Assembly (NCBI GenBank): GCA_964344215.1
Contig: CAYFMP010000083.1
Location: forward strand, 1-15,349
Length of the DNA: 15,349 nucleotides
Reading direction: 5' to 3'
Origin: CAYFMP01 sp964344215
GTDB lineage: Bacteria; Pseudomonadota; Alphaproteobacteria; Rhodospirillales; Casp-alpha2
The position numbers were made by a program, and so were the translations under genes. The notes beneath the pieces are model-generated. The model had not been told where the DNA came from and ran no database searches. It worked only from the letters and a program-made list of their open reading frames with translations. The number at the start of each line of letters is the position of its first letter. Position 1 is the first letter of the stretch. This document shows, piece after piece, positions 7,407 through 14,992 of the stretch.

Positions 7407-9161
7407 ATGGCGGACTCCGTTGTCATTCAGCGGCCGCAGCGTTGGGACAACCCGTTCGACCCCGACGTCAGCGATGCCGACGTCGAGCGGATTCTGTCGT
7501 TGGAGCCGTTTTGCTCCATGGACGAATCCAAGTTTCCGGCATCGGCGCCGCTTCGCGAAATCGTCCGCAACGACATGCGACTGGTGGTCTACGAGAAGGG
7601 CGAGATCATCATCCGCGAGGGCGATTACGGAACCTCCGCCTTCCTGGTCGTCTCGGGGCAGGCCAGGGTGGTTCTGCCGCCGGGACTCTCCCATACCCTG
7701 CTCGGCCGCTCCGAGATCCGGCGCAAGGGTGTTTTCGCGGCGCTCCGCCAGTTGTGGTCGAACGACCCGCTCCCCGAGGCCCGTGACCCGTCCCGCTACG
7801 GCGGGAAAGGCGGCCTCGATTCGCAGTTGTTGAAGACCCAGGAGAACCGGGTGTTCCTGCAGTACATGGAAAAGGTTCTGGAAAATCACAAGACCGTCGC
7901 CATCGGGCCGGGCCAGATGTTCGGGGAGATCGCCGCGTTGACCCGCTCGGCGCGGACGACTTCGATCATCGCCGACCAGGAAACGGAACTGCTGGAAATC
8001 CGCCGCCAAGGCATCCGCGACATTCGCCGTTGCGTCGACGAGTTCCGCGAACACGTCGACAAACTGTATCGCGAGAACAGCCTTCTGGCGCATTTGCGCC
8101 AGACGCCGGAGTTCAAGCACCTCGACGATGAGACGCTCGGCACCATCGCCGATCGGACCCTGTTCGAGACCTACGGCGATTTCGACTGGCACATCTCCTA
8201 TAGCCGCCTGGTCCAGGAGGCTTCCAGCGAACGCCTGGCGAGAGAGCCGAAAATCGTCTCCGAGGGCGATTACCCGGACGGGCTGTTGATGATCCGCTCT
8301 GGCTTTGCCCGGATCAGTCACCGCATCAACAACGGCGAAAAGACGGTGCGTTATATCGGCGCCGGGGCGGTTTTCGGTTTCGAGGAGATCGCCCACAACG
8401 CCCGTCCCGAGAACGAATCCGATCCCGTCGGCTACCAGTATTCCTTGCGCGCGGTCGGTTATACGGATGTGCTTCGGGTGCCGACGACGATTGTCGAGGA
8501 GTTGTTGTTGCCGACCGTTCCGCCCGAGTTTGCGCCGGGTCAGGTCGAGCGCCGCCACGAGGACCGGCCGCATTCCTTCGAGCGGCGCCGGAGCAAAGCG
8601 AAAATGCCGCCGGACGACACCGGCATCGACCTCGGCGTACTCGAGAATCTGGTCGAAAACCGCTTCATCAACGGCACCCAGACCATGTTGATCGATCTCA
8701 ACAGGTGCGTGCGCTGCGATGCCTGTGTCGAGGCCTGCGCCAAGGGACACAACAACAATCCGCGCTTCATCCGCCACGGCCGCAAGACCGACCACTTCTT
8801 GGTCGCCAACGCGTGCATGCATTGCGCCGACCCGGTCTGCATGATCGGCTGCCCGACCGGTTCGATCCACCGCAATCTACGAACCGGCAACGTCGTCATC
8901 AACGACGCCACCTGCATCGGCTGTACGACGTGCGCCAGCAATTGCCCTTATGACAACATTCGGATGGTCGAGATCCGCGACCGGTCGGGCGAATTCATTC
9001 GCGACGAGGTATCGGGCGCGCCGATCCTGAAAGCCACCAAGTGCGATCTCTGCATCGACCAGCCGGGTGGCCCGGCCTGCCAAAGGGCCTGTCCGCACGA
9101 CGCGCTGAGGCGCACCGACATGGCCAATATCGAGAACCTGGCCGAGTGGATGCAGCGATGA
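7407..9161 (+). CDS. Fusion of two cNMP-binding-like domains with a four-cluster [4Fe-4S] ferredoxin subunit
   Basis: The 584-residue protein has no signal or Tat motif, so it should be cytoplasmic. Residues about 50-200 form a cyclic-nucleotide-binding fold with an insertion at about 97-155. Its phosphate-binding cassette region, FGEIAALTRSARTTS (172-186), keeps the Gly-Glu and an Arg. A second copy (about 280-365) is degenerate at that site. Residues 425-570 carry four Cys groups: 434/437/440/444, 470/473/478/482, 503/506/509/513 and 546/549/558/562, the arrangement of DmsB/PsrB/NrfC-type subunits with four [4Fe-4S] clusters. Those normally pair with NrfD/DmsC membrane subunits and a catalytic partner; here the next gene is a small cytochrome b, whose start overlaps this stop (ATGA). 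GGGGAG lies seven bases before the ATG. The role proposed is an electron relay whose activity responds to a bound nucleotide or other small ligand; ligand binding is not shown by sequence. Confidence 0.9.
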   Translation: MADSVVIQRPQRWDNPFDPDVSDADVERILSLEPFCSMDESKFPASAPLREIVRNDMRLVVYEKGEIIIREGDYGTSAFLVVSGQARVVLPPGLSHTLLGRSEIRRKGVFAALRQLWSNDPLPEARDPSRYGGKGGLDSQLLKTQENRVFLQYMEKVLENHKTVAIGPGQMFGEIAALTRSARTTSIIADQETELLEIRRQGIRDIRRCVDEFREHVDKLYRENSLLAHLRQTPEFKHLDDETLGTIADRTLFETYGDFDWHISYSRLVQEASSERLAREPKIVSEGDYPDGLLMIRSGFARISHRINNGEKTVRYIGAGAVFGFEEIAHNARPENESDPVGYQYSLRAVGYTDVLRVPTTIVEELLLPTVPPEFAPGQVERRHEDRPHSFERRRSKAKMPPDDTGIDLGVLENLVENRFINGTQTMLIDLNRCVRCDACVEACAKGHNNNPRFIRHGRKTDHFLVANACMHCADPVCMIGCPTGSIHRNLRTGNVVINDATCIGCTTCASNCPYDNIRMVEIRDRSGEFIRDEVSGAPILKATKCDLCIDQPGGPACQRACPHDALRRTDMANIENLAEWMQR

Positions 9162-9979
9162 CGACCTTCGCCCAACGCCGTTGGCGCAATTCGATCATCA
9201 CTATCGTCGTCGCCGGCATCTTGATCGCGCTGCACCGGGGCCTCGACATCGCACTCTACGAGAGTAGCGTGGTGTCGGGCTGGGCGCTCATTTTCATCGT
9301 GCTGGCGCTGATCGTGTTTCGTATCCGCAAGGACATCTCGACGGTGCCGTTGCTGTCCAACGCCGTGTGGATGCAGTTCCACGCCTATGCCGGGATACTC
9401 AGCATCGTGCTGTTCGCCTATCATATCGATTGGCGGATTCCCAACGGCTACCTGGAACTGGTCTTGGGTGCGCTGTTCCTGATCGTCGCCGGCAGCGGCC
9501 TCGTCGGGCTCGGGTTGGCGCGCGTTCTGCCGAGGCGTTTGGCGCGGCGCGGCGAAGAGGTCATCTGGGAACGCATACCGATCTTCGTCGCCGAGTTGCG
9601 CGGCGCGGCCGAGGACGTCATCCGGGAATCGGCCAGCCAGACCCAATCGACGACGATCCGGGATTTCTACCTGACCCGCCTGCATGCGCTGTTCGTCAAG
9701 CCGAGGAACCTGTTTCTGCACCTGATCGCGTCCGACCGGCCGTCGGCCACCATTCGGCGCGAATTCAGAACCCTTAACCGCTACCTCAACGCCCAGGAAC
9801 GCGAGTACGCGGACAAGCTGCGCGAACTGGTCGAAAAGAAGAACGACCTCGATTTTCACTACGCCTTGCAGTTGGCTTTGAAGGCTTGGCTGTTGGCGCA
9901 TGTGCCGCTGACCTACAGCCTGCTGATCCTGGCGATCATCCACCTCATCCTGGTCTACGCGTTCATCGGCGGTCTGTGA
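9158..9979 (+). CDS. Small integral membrane protein, probable diheme cytochrome b
   Basis: The ATG overlaps the previous stop (ATGA), which fixes this start; the open frame extends 39 codons further upstream but inside the FeS gene. The 273-residue protein has about five membrane helices: 12-27, 41-55, 70-91, 97-120 and 246-270, with an approximately 120-residue charged loop between the last two. By the positive-inside rule (RRWR, RIRK, RRLARR) the loop is cytoplasmic. Helix 3 contains H75 and H89, and helix 5 contains H248 and H262, each pair separated by 13 residues, the spacing of bis-His diheme cytochromes b. Both helices run inside to outside in this topology, so H75/H248 could hold a cytoplasmic-side heme and H89/H262 a periplasmic-side heme. 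I do not recognise the family by name. Between a cytoplasmic FeS protein and a periplasmic decaheme protein, it would carry electrons across the inner membrane, perhaps with quinone exchange. Confidence 0.8.
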   Translation: MTTFAQRRWRNSIITIVVAGILIALHRGLDIALYESSVVSGWALIFIVLALIVFRIRKDISTVPLLSNAVWMQFHAYAGILSIVLFAYHIDWRIPNGYLELVLGALFLIVAGSGLVGLGLARVLPRRLARRGEEVIWERIPIFVAELRGAAEDVIRESASQTQSTTIRDFYLTRLHALFVKPRNLFLHLIASDRPSATIRREFRTLNRYLNAQEREYADKLRELVEKKNDLDFHYALQLALKAWLLAHVPLTYSLLILAIIHLILVYAFIGGL

Positions 9980-12372
9980 TGGCTCGGATTCTCCAACAGT
10001 TCGATTTCCGCCAGAGTCTCTACCAGAGGCCCAATCAGGAATGGCAGTGTGGCCGCACCGCCGAGGGCAAGCCCTGCCAGATCGGCCCCGACGCCAAAGG
10101 CCGGTGCCGGGCGACCTTCGAATGCCAACCGATCTGCGACGGCGACCGCTGGACCTGCACCCGCTCCGCCTACGCCGGCGGACCGTGCGAAGACGGGCCT
10201 TTGCCCGACGGCACCTGCTGCCGCCCGATCGCGCGGTGCAATCCTATACGGAGTTGGCGGGCCCGAATCGGTCTGGTTTCGAGGTGGGCGACCTATCTGA
10301 CGGTCGGATTCTTGCTGATTGTTTTCACCGGTTCGTACCGCACCCAATTCGTCGACCCCGGCGACCTCACCTTCCAGCACAGCCGGGTCGGGTCGTGCAG
10401 CGGCTGTCACTCGTCCTTCGAGCTGGGTCACCTGGGTTGGCCGCACGCGGCGATCGCCGGCGTTCCGGAAATCAAGGACAGCGAACTCTGCGTCGCCTGC
10501 CATGCGATGGGCGACAACGCGCTCGATCCGCACGGCCTGCCGCGGCCGGTGACGGCCGGTATAACGGCGCGGGCCGAGAAACCGACAACCGGGTCGGTCC
10601 CGTGGACGGTCAGGTTTACCGGAGCGGTTCTGCCGACCCGCTCGGAGAGCGGCGAGGTCCTGGCCTGCATGTCGTGTCACCGCGAACACCGCGGCCAGAC
10701 GGCGGGCCTGACCGAAACTTCCGACGAGCGTTGCACGACATGCCACGCCGCTCAGTTCTCGAGCTTCTCCGACGGCCACCCGCGCTTCACCCGCTATCCT
10801 TTCAAGCGCCGTACCCGCATCGCCTTCGATCACGCTGGCCATTTCCAGACCCACTTCCAGGAGAAGGACTTCAAGGACAAGGCGCCGTCCGGCTGCTTCG
10901 CCTGCCACACCCCCGACGTGCGCGGCTCGACCATGGTGGTGAAAGGGTTCGAGGCGACCTGTGCCGACTGTCACGCCGGCCAGATCGAGGGCGACGGCCG
11001 GGCCACCGCCAAGGGCATCGAGGTTCTGAACGTGCCCGGCCTCGACGTCGCCTCATTGGCCGAAATGGAAGTGGCGATCGGCGGCTGGCCCGAGGACGCC
11101 GAGGGCGAGATCACCCCGTTCATGGATTTCCTGCTGTCGGTCGATGCCGGATACGGCGAGGCCCGCCAATTGCTGGCCGACCTCGACCTGCTCGACCTGG
11201 CCGATGCCGAGGACAACCAGATCGCCGCCGTCAAGACCGTCGCCTGGAGCGTCAAGGTACTGCTTCACGACCTCGCCGTCGACGGCGTGCCGGCCCTCGG
11301 GGCGCGCCTCGAAAAGGCCGCCGGACGTGACTTGAGCATGTCGGAGGTGGCCGGGCTGGCCGGATTGCTGCCGGCCGCCGTCGTGCGGGAGGCGCAACGC
11401 GCCTGGTTCCCGCGCCTCTATCGGGAAATCCCCAAACACCGGGCCGGCGAGGCGGTGCCGATCCCAGACGAGCTCGCCGCCGTCGCCGGTTACGAGACGG
11501 CGGCCGGACCGGCCGCGACCGACAGCGACGATATCCTCGGCAAGGACGAGACGCTCGACAAGAGCGATTCCCTGGAAGACGCGCTGGACAAGGAAGAGCT
11601 GTTGGACAAGAGCGAGTCGCTGGAGGACTCCCTTGAGAAGGAAGAATCTCTCGACCAGAGCGAGTCGCTGGAGGACTCCCTCGACAAGGAGGAGTCGCCC
11701 GACCAGGGCGGCAGTCTCGAAGGCGACCTGGCCGGCGAGGACGACAAGAAAGAGGCGCAGGAGGCGGAAGAGGAAGAGCCGGTCGAACTGGCCAGTGGCG
11801 AAGACTGGGCTGCAGCCGGCGGCTGGTACGTGGACGAATTCGCCGTTCTCTATCGACCGGTCGGCCACGGCGACGGCATGATAGAGGCCTGGTTGACCCA
11901 TACGGCGAGTGGCGCGACTGCGGGCGAAGCGGCGTCGGTCGCCATCTTCGATCTTCTCGCCGACCCCAAGGCGCCAGGCCGTTGCGTCAAGTGCCACTCG
12001 GTCGACGCCACCGACAAGCGTGGCGCCCCGAAGATCGCCGTCAACTGGACGGCCAAGCGGCCGCTGCTCGACGCTCAGCGCTTCACCGCCTTCTCGCACA
12101 CCGCCCATTTCCCGCTGCTCGACGAGGAAGGCTGCGTGTCGTGCCACATCGCCGAAGCCGGCGCCAAGCCGATGAACGGCTACAAGGACCGCGACCCCGA
12201 AACCTTCGAAAGCGATTTCGCCGGCATTTCCCGCAAGACCTGCGCCGAGTGCCACACCGAGACCGGCGCCGCCGATACCTGCACCACCTGCCACAATTAC
12301 CATATCGGCCGATTTCCGCCGGCCGTCGCCAGCTCGCCGAAGATGATGGCGGGTGCCAAAAAGGAAGAGTGA
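9979..12372 (+). CDS. Membrane-anchored decaheme cytochrome c with cytoplasmic Cys-rich N-terminus
   Basis: The start ATG shares a base with the preceding stop (TGATG), giving 797 residues. Residues 1-90 hold ten Cys (24, 33, 43, 49, 53, 60, 70, 80, 81, 87) in two similar halves. An Arg-rich segment and one membrane helix (about 103-119) follow, so the head is cytoplasmic and the rest periplasmic. Ten CxxCH sites fall in two groups: six starting at residues 140, 171, 230, 252, 306 and 328, and four starting at 669, 719, 755 and 768. Extra His such as FDHAGH and FSHTAH resemble axial ligands of class III (c3/c7-like) cytochromes. Between the groups are a helical region (about 350-500), four acidic 16-residue repeats (526-589) and an acidic run. 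It probably receives electrons from, or gives them to, the cytochrome b, and exchanges them with the tetra- and pentaheme proteins. The family of the Cys-rich head is unknown to me. Confidence 0.87.
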   Translation: MARILQQFDFRQSLYQRPNQEWQCGRTAEGKPCQIGPDAKGRCRATFECQPICDGDRWTCTRSAYAGGPCEDGPLPDGTCCRPIARCNPIRSWRARIGLVSRWATYLTVGFLLIVFTGSYRTQFVDPGDLTFQHSRVGSCSGCHSSFELGHLGWPHAAIAGVPEIKDSELCVACHAMGDNALDPHGLPRPVTAGITARAEKPTTGSVPWTVRFTGAVLPTRSESGEVLACMSCHREHRGQTAGLTETSDERCTTCHAAQFSSFSDGHPRFTRYPFKRRTRIAFDHAGHFQTHFQEKDFKDKAPSGCFACHTPDVRGSTMVVKGFEATCADCHAGQIEGDGRATAKGIEVLNVPGLDVASLAEMEVAIGGWPEDAEGEITPFMDFLLSVDAGYGEARQLLADLDLLDLADAEDNQIAAVKTVAWSVKVLLHDLAVDGVPALGARLEKAAGRDLSMSEVAGLAGLLPAAVVREAQRAWFPRLYREIPKHRAGEAVPIPDELAAVAGYETAAGPAATDSDDILGKDETLDKSDSLEDALDKEELLDKSESLEDSLEKEESLDQSESLEDSLDKEESPDQGGSLEGDLAGEDDKKEAQEAEEEEPVELASGEDWAAAGGWYVDEFAVLYRPVGHGDGMIEAWLTHTASGATAGEAASVAIFDLLADPKAPGRCVKCHSVDATDKRGAPKIAVNWTAKRPLLDAQRFTAFSHTAHFPLLDEEGCVSCHIAEAGAKPMNGYKDRDPETFESDFAGISRKTCAECHTETGAADTCTTCHNYHIGRFPPAVASSPKMMAGAKKEE
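11554..11745 (+). repeat. Four tandem 48-base in-frame repeats (16-residue acidic repeat)
   Basis: Within the decaheme gene the protein repeats every 16 residues: LDKSDSLEDALDKEEL, LDKSESLEDSLEKEES, LDQSESLEDSLDKEES, then a diverged PDQGGSLEGDLAGEDD. The DNA units are 11554-11601, 11602-11649, 11650-11697 and 11698-11745. Copies 2 and 3 are closest, suggesting recent duplication. The sequence is acidic and probably helical or extended, and links the six-heme and four-heme parts. Confidence 0.88.
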
Positions 12373-12383
12373 AACCGACCGCC

Positions 12384-13577
12384 ATGCCCCACATCGCCGC
12401 TTCCGATGCCCTCAAGAACGTAACCGTCCTCGACCTCACCCGGGTCCGCTCCGGCCCCACCTGCGTGCGCCAGCTGGCCGACTGGGGGGCCGACGTCATC
12501 AAGGTCGAAACGCCGGAGGCGCTGGAGCCCGACGGCGCGCTGGGCGCGCCCCGCAAGACCGCCGACTTCCAGAACCTGCAGCGCAACAAGCGTTCGATCA
12601 CCTTGAACCTGAAGGACCCGGACGGTCTCGCCGCCCTGCTTAGGCTGGTCGGGAAGGCCGATGTCGTGGTCGAGAACTTCCGGCCCGACGTCAAGGACCG
12701 CCTCGGCATCGACTACGAGGCGCTGCAGGCGATCAATCCGCGCGTCATCCTGGCCAGCATCTCCGGCTTCGGCCAGGACGGCCCCTATGCCGGGCGGCCC
12801 GGCTTCGACCAGATCGCCCAGGGCATGGGCGGCCTGATGTCGATCACCGGCGAGCCGGGGCGTGGACCGATGCGGGTCGGCATCCCGATCGCCGACCTGA
12901 CGGCCGGCCTGTTCTGCGCCCTGGGCATCCTGACCGCGCTCTACGAGCGCCAGAGCTCGGGCCGGGGCCAGTGGGTGCAGAGCTCCTTGCTGCAGGCTCA
13001 GGCCTTCATGCTCGATTTCCAGGCGGCGCGCTACCTGATGGAGGGCCAGGTGCCGGGCCAGGCCGGCAACAACCACCCGACCTCGATCCCGACCGGCGTC
13101 TTTCGGACCGCCGACGGGCACATCAACCTGGCCGTCGCCGGCGAGCGCATCTGGCGGCGCTTCTGCGAGGCCTTGGGCGCCACCGGGTGGGCCGAGGATG
13201 AGCGCTTCGAGAACGCCGAGAAGCGCTCCGACAATCGCGACGCCTTGGGCGAGTTGATCAACCGAGAACTCGAAAAGCATCCCAGCGACCACTGGATCGA
13301 GCTGTTGACCGAGGCCGGCGTGCCGTGCGGCCACATCAACGACGTCGAGCAGATGTTCGCCGACCCACAGGTCCGGCACCTCGGCATCGCCGCCGACATC
13401 GACACCCACGCCTTCGGCAAGACCAGGATGATGGCGCAACCGGTCAGCCTGAGCCGGACGCCGAGCCGCCTCGCCGCCTCGCCGCCCGAGCGCGGCGAGC
13501 ACACCGACGAAATCCTGGGAGCGGTCGGCTACGGCGCCGACGAGATCGCCGACATGCGCAAGCGCAACGTGGTCTGA
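12384..13577 (+). CDS. Family III (CaiB/BaiF-type) CoA transferase
   Basis: The 397-residue enzyme should move CoA from an acyl-CoA to a free carboxylic acid through an aspartyl-CoA thioester. The N-terminal TVLDLTRVRSGP, the ADVIKVE motif, NLQRNKRSITLNLK and ENFRPDV are family signatures. The catalytic Asp is expected at D142 in RPGFDQIAQGMGG. Length is normal for the family. The ATG at 12384 gives the standard N-terminus; an in-frame GTG at 12369 overlaps the preceding TGA (GTGA) with AGGA just upstream, and would add five residues and couple translation to the decaheme gene. Substrate cannot be told from sequence. It is likely transcribed with the redox locus by proximity, but no functional link is apparent; it may be ordinary acid metabolism placed downstream by chance. 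Confidence 0.92.
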   Translation: MPHIAASDALKNVTVLDLTRVRSGPTCVRQLADWGADVIKVETPEALEPDGALGAPRKTADFQNLQRNKRSITLNLKDPDGLAALLRLVGKADVVVENFRPDVKDRLGIDYEALQAINPRVILASISGFGQDGPYAGRPGFDQIAQGMGGLMSITGEPGRGPMRVGIPIADLTAGLFCALGILTALYERQSSGRGQWVQSSLLQAQAFMLDFQAARYLMEGQVPGQAGNNHPTSIPTGVFRTADGHINLAVAGERIWRRFCEALGATGWAEDERFENAEKRSDNRDALGELINRELEKHPSDHWIELLTEAGVPCGHINDVEQMFADPQVRHLGIAADIDTHAFGKTRMMAQPVSLSRTPSRLAASPPERGEHTDEILGAVGYGADEIADMRKRNVV

Positions 13578-13609
13578 GCCCGGTCCGGCCCCCTTCCCGG
13601 CGCCCTCCC

Positions 13610-14683
13610 CTACTCGCCGAACGATGCCCTATCGAAGGTCAGCGCTTCGAGGCGGTCGCGGTTGACCCGCGGGCGGTAGCCGGAGACGAGCGTCATATGA
13701 CCGTTCTCGAACCCGGGCGGATTGTCGAGCAGAGATTCGGCCGGTTTCAGGTAGCCGTTGAACTCGCCGGCGTTGTCGATGGTGGCGCGGGCCACGCAGG
13801 CCTCCATCCAGCAGCCGATGTCGGCCGACAGGCCGTCGCCGAGGACTGGCGTCATGCCGAGCTCGCCGACCCTCGTCAGCGCCGTCTCGAGCCGTCCCAA
13901 GCCGCCGAAGCGCTTGAGCTTGAGTTTGCACAGCCCGATGCCGGCGATCGGCGCGGCGCGTTCGATGTCGTCGATCGAGCAGATCGGCTCGTCCAACATC
14001 AGCGGCACCGGCGAGGCGGCGGCGACGGCGGCGTTGGCGTCCCAGTCCTCGGCCGCGCACGGCTGCTCGAACAGCTCGACGCCCTGCGGCTCCAAACCGG
14101 CGGCGAAGCGGATGGCGTCGTCCTCCGTGAAGCCCTGGTTGGCGTCGATCCGGAGCGTGGCGCGGCCGGCAACGGCGCGCTGGACGGCCGCCATGTATTC
14201 GAGGTCGGCATCGGCGTCGCCGCCGACCTTGATCTTGAGGGTACGAAAGCCCTGCTCCAGGCGCGCCTCGACTTCCTTCGAAATGCCCGGCTCGGCGGTG
14301 GCGTTGAAGGCGGTCAGCAGCGGCCACCGGAAATCGCTGTCGAGCCGCAGCAGCGGGTGGTCGCCGAGCGTCTCGAAGGCGGTGATCAGCGCCGTCGCCG
14401 CCACCGGGCTTTCGCCGACGCGGGGCTCGAGCGCCTCGAGGGCGGCCTCGACGGAACCGCCGACGAGGCCCGGCGCCACGGCTTGCGCGAACGCCCAGCC
14501 CTGTTCGCCGGTCTCGCCGCCGGGGTCCAGCGACACGTGCCCCTCGCCCCAACCGACATGGCCATCCGCCGCCCTCACCTCGACGATCAACGGCTCGAAC
14601 GCCTCGAAGGTGTGGTACGACAGCCGGTACGGCGTCTTCAGGGGAATGCGCACCCTTCGCAAGTGAATGCCGGTGACCTTCAT
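13610..14683 (-). CDS. Enolase-superfamily enzyme, muconate-lactonizing/dipeptide-epimerase-like
   Basis: The 357-residue protein has the capping domain (residues 1-120) and barrel of the mandelate racemase/muconate-lactonizing group. Visible active-site elements are the KxK motif K150-I-K152 in TLKIKVGG, metal-ligand candidates D180 (RIDANQG), E206 (FEQP) and D231 (LDEP), and the opposite-side Lys, most likely K255 in KLKLKRFGG. GDGLSADIG near residue 285 closes the barrel site. Two Lys bases on opposite faces place it with the MLE subgroup: cycloisomerases, o-succinylbenzoate synthases, N-acyl amino acid racemases and L-Ala-D/L-Glu epimerases. The substrate is not determined. It is convergent with the CoA transferase, with 32 bases between the stops and no clear terminator there. 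The ribosome site ahead of its ATG is weak. Confidence 0.88.
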   Translation of the reverse strand: MKVTGIHLRRVRIPLKTPYRLSYHTFEAFEPLIVEVRAADGHVGWGEGHVSLDPGGETGEQGWAFAQAVAPGLVGGSVEAALEALEPRVGESPVAATALITAFETLGDHPLLRLDSDFRWPLLTAFNATAEPGISKEVEARLEQGFRTLKIKVGGDADADLEYMAAVQRAVAGRATLRIDANQGFTEDDAIRFAAGLEPQGVELFEQPCAAEDWDANAAVAAASPVPLMLDEPICSIDDIERAAPIAGIGLCKLKLKRFGGLGRLETALTRVGELGMTPVLGDGLSADIGCWMEACVARATIDNAGEFNGYLKPAESLLDNPPGFENGHMTLVSGYRPRVNRDRLEALTFDRASFGE

Positions 14684-14810
14684 GACGGCAGCCTAGCAAA
14701 GACGACGGGGCCCTGGCGAGCGGTGGGGAAAAGCTTCAGCGGCCGACAAAGATACCCTACCTGGCCGATCCAACATTGGAGGCAAATTCTGCCCAAGGTT
14801 GAGACCCCGC

Positions 14811-14890
14811 CAAATGCCCAACAATGCGCGAACCAGCCCAGTGCCGGTGTCACCCCCAACATTTGGCTCCTTCCCGTGTCCGGGCATTTG
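14811..14890. repeat. Inverted repeat with 9-base arms in the intergenic region 14684-14992
   Basis: CAAATGCCC (14811-14819) and GGGCATTTG (14882-14890) are exact inverted copies 62 bases apart. CCAACATTGG (14770-14779) and CCAACATTTGG (14856-14866) are further similar, partly palindromic words in the same gap. The group lies just upstream of the promoter at 14897-14925 and could be regulatory, but arms this short can arise by chance. Nothing coding is seen in the gap. Confidence 0.3.
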
Positions 14891-14896
14891 TCAGGG

Positions 14897-14925
14897 TTGA
14901 ACCTTACAGAAATCTGACATATACT
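14897..14925 (+). promoter_or_regulatory. Strong candidate sigma-70 promoter for the CxxC thioredoxin-fold gene
   Basis: TTGAAC (14897-14902) and TATACT (14920-14925) are exactly 17 bases apart in a sharply AT-rich stretch, the best promoter match in the window. Transcription would start near 14932, giving a leader of about 60 bases before the ATG at 14993. Confidence 0.65.
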
Positions 14926-14992
14926 ATAAATAGAAATTGCCTATCTCTTACACGAATTAATCATAATGCGTTACAACGACGGGGGGGCGGTC

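Noticed and set aside
4832..7426. Open frame of about 864 codons on the minus strand spanning the reductase and tetraheme genes
   Set aside because: It overlaps two convincing plus-strand genes and the gap between them; its composition is that of an antisense shadow.
7236..8870. Open frame of about 544 codons on the minus strand opposite the cNMP/FeS gene
   Set aside because: The plus strand encodes four complete FeS Cys groups in register, so the antisense frame is a by-product.
13325..14917. Open frame of about 530 codons on the plus strand over the enolase-superfamily gene
   Set aside because: The minus strand carries the full KxK, metal-ligand and Lys motifs; the plus frame is repetitive Arg/Ala-rich sequence.
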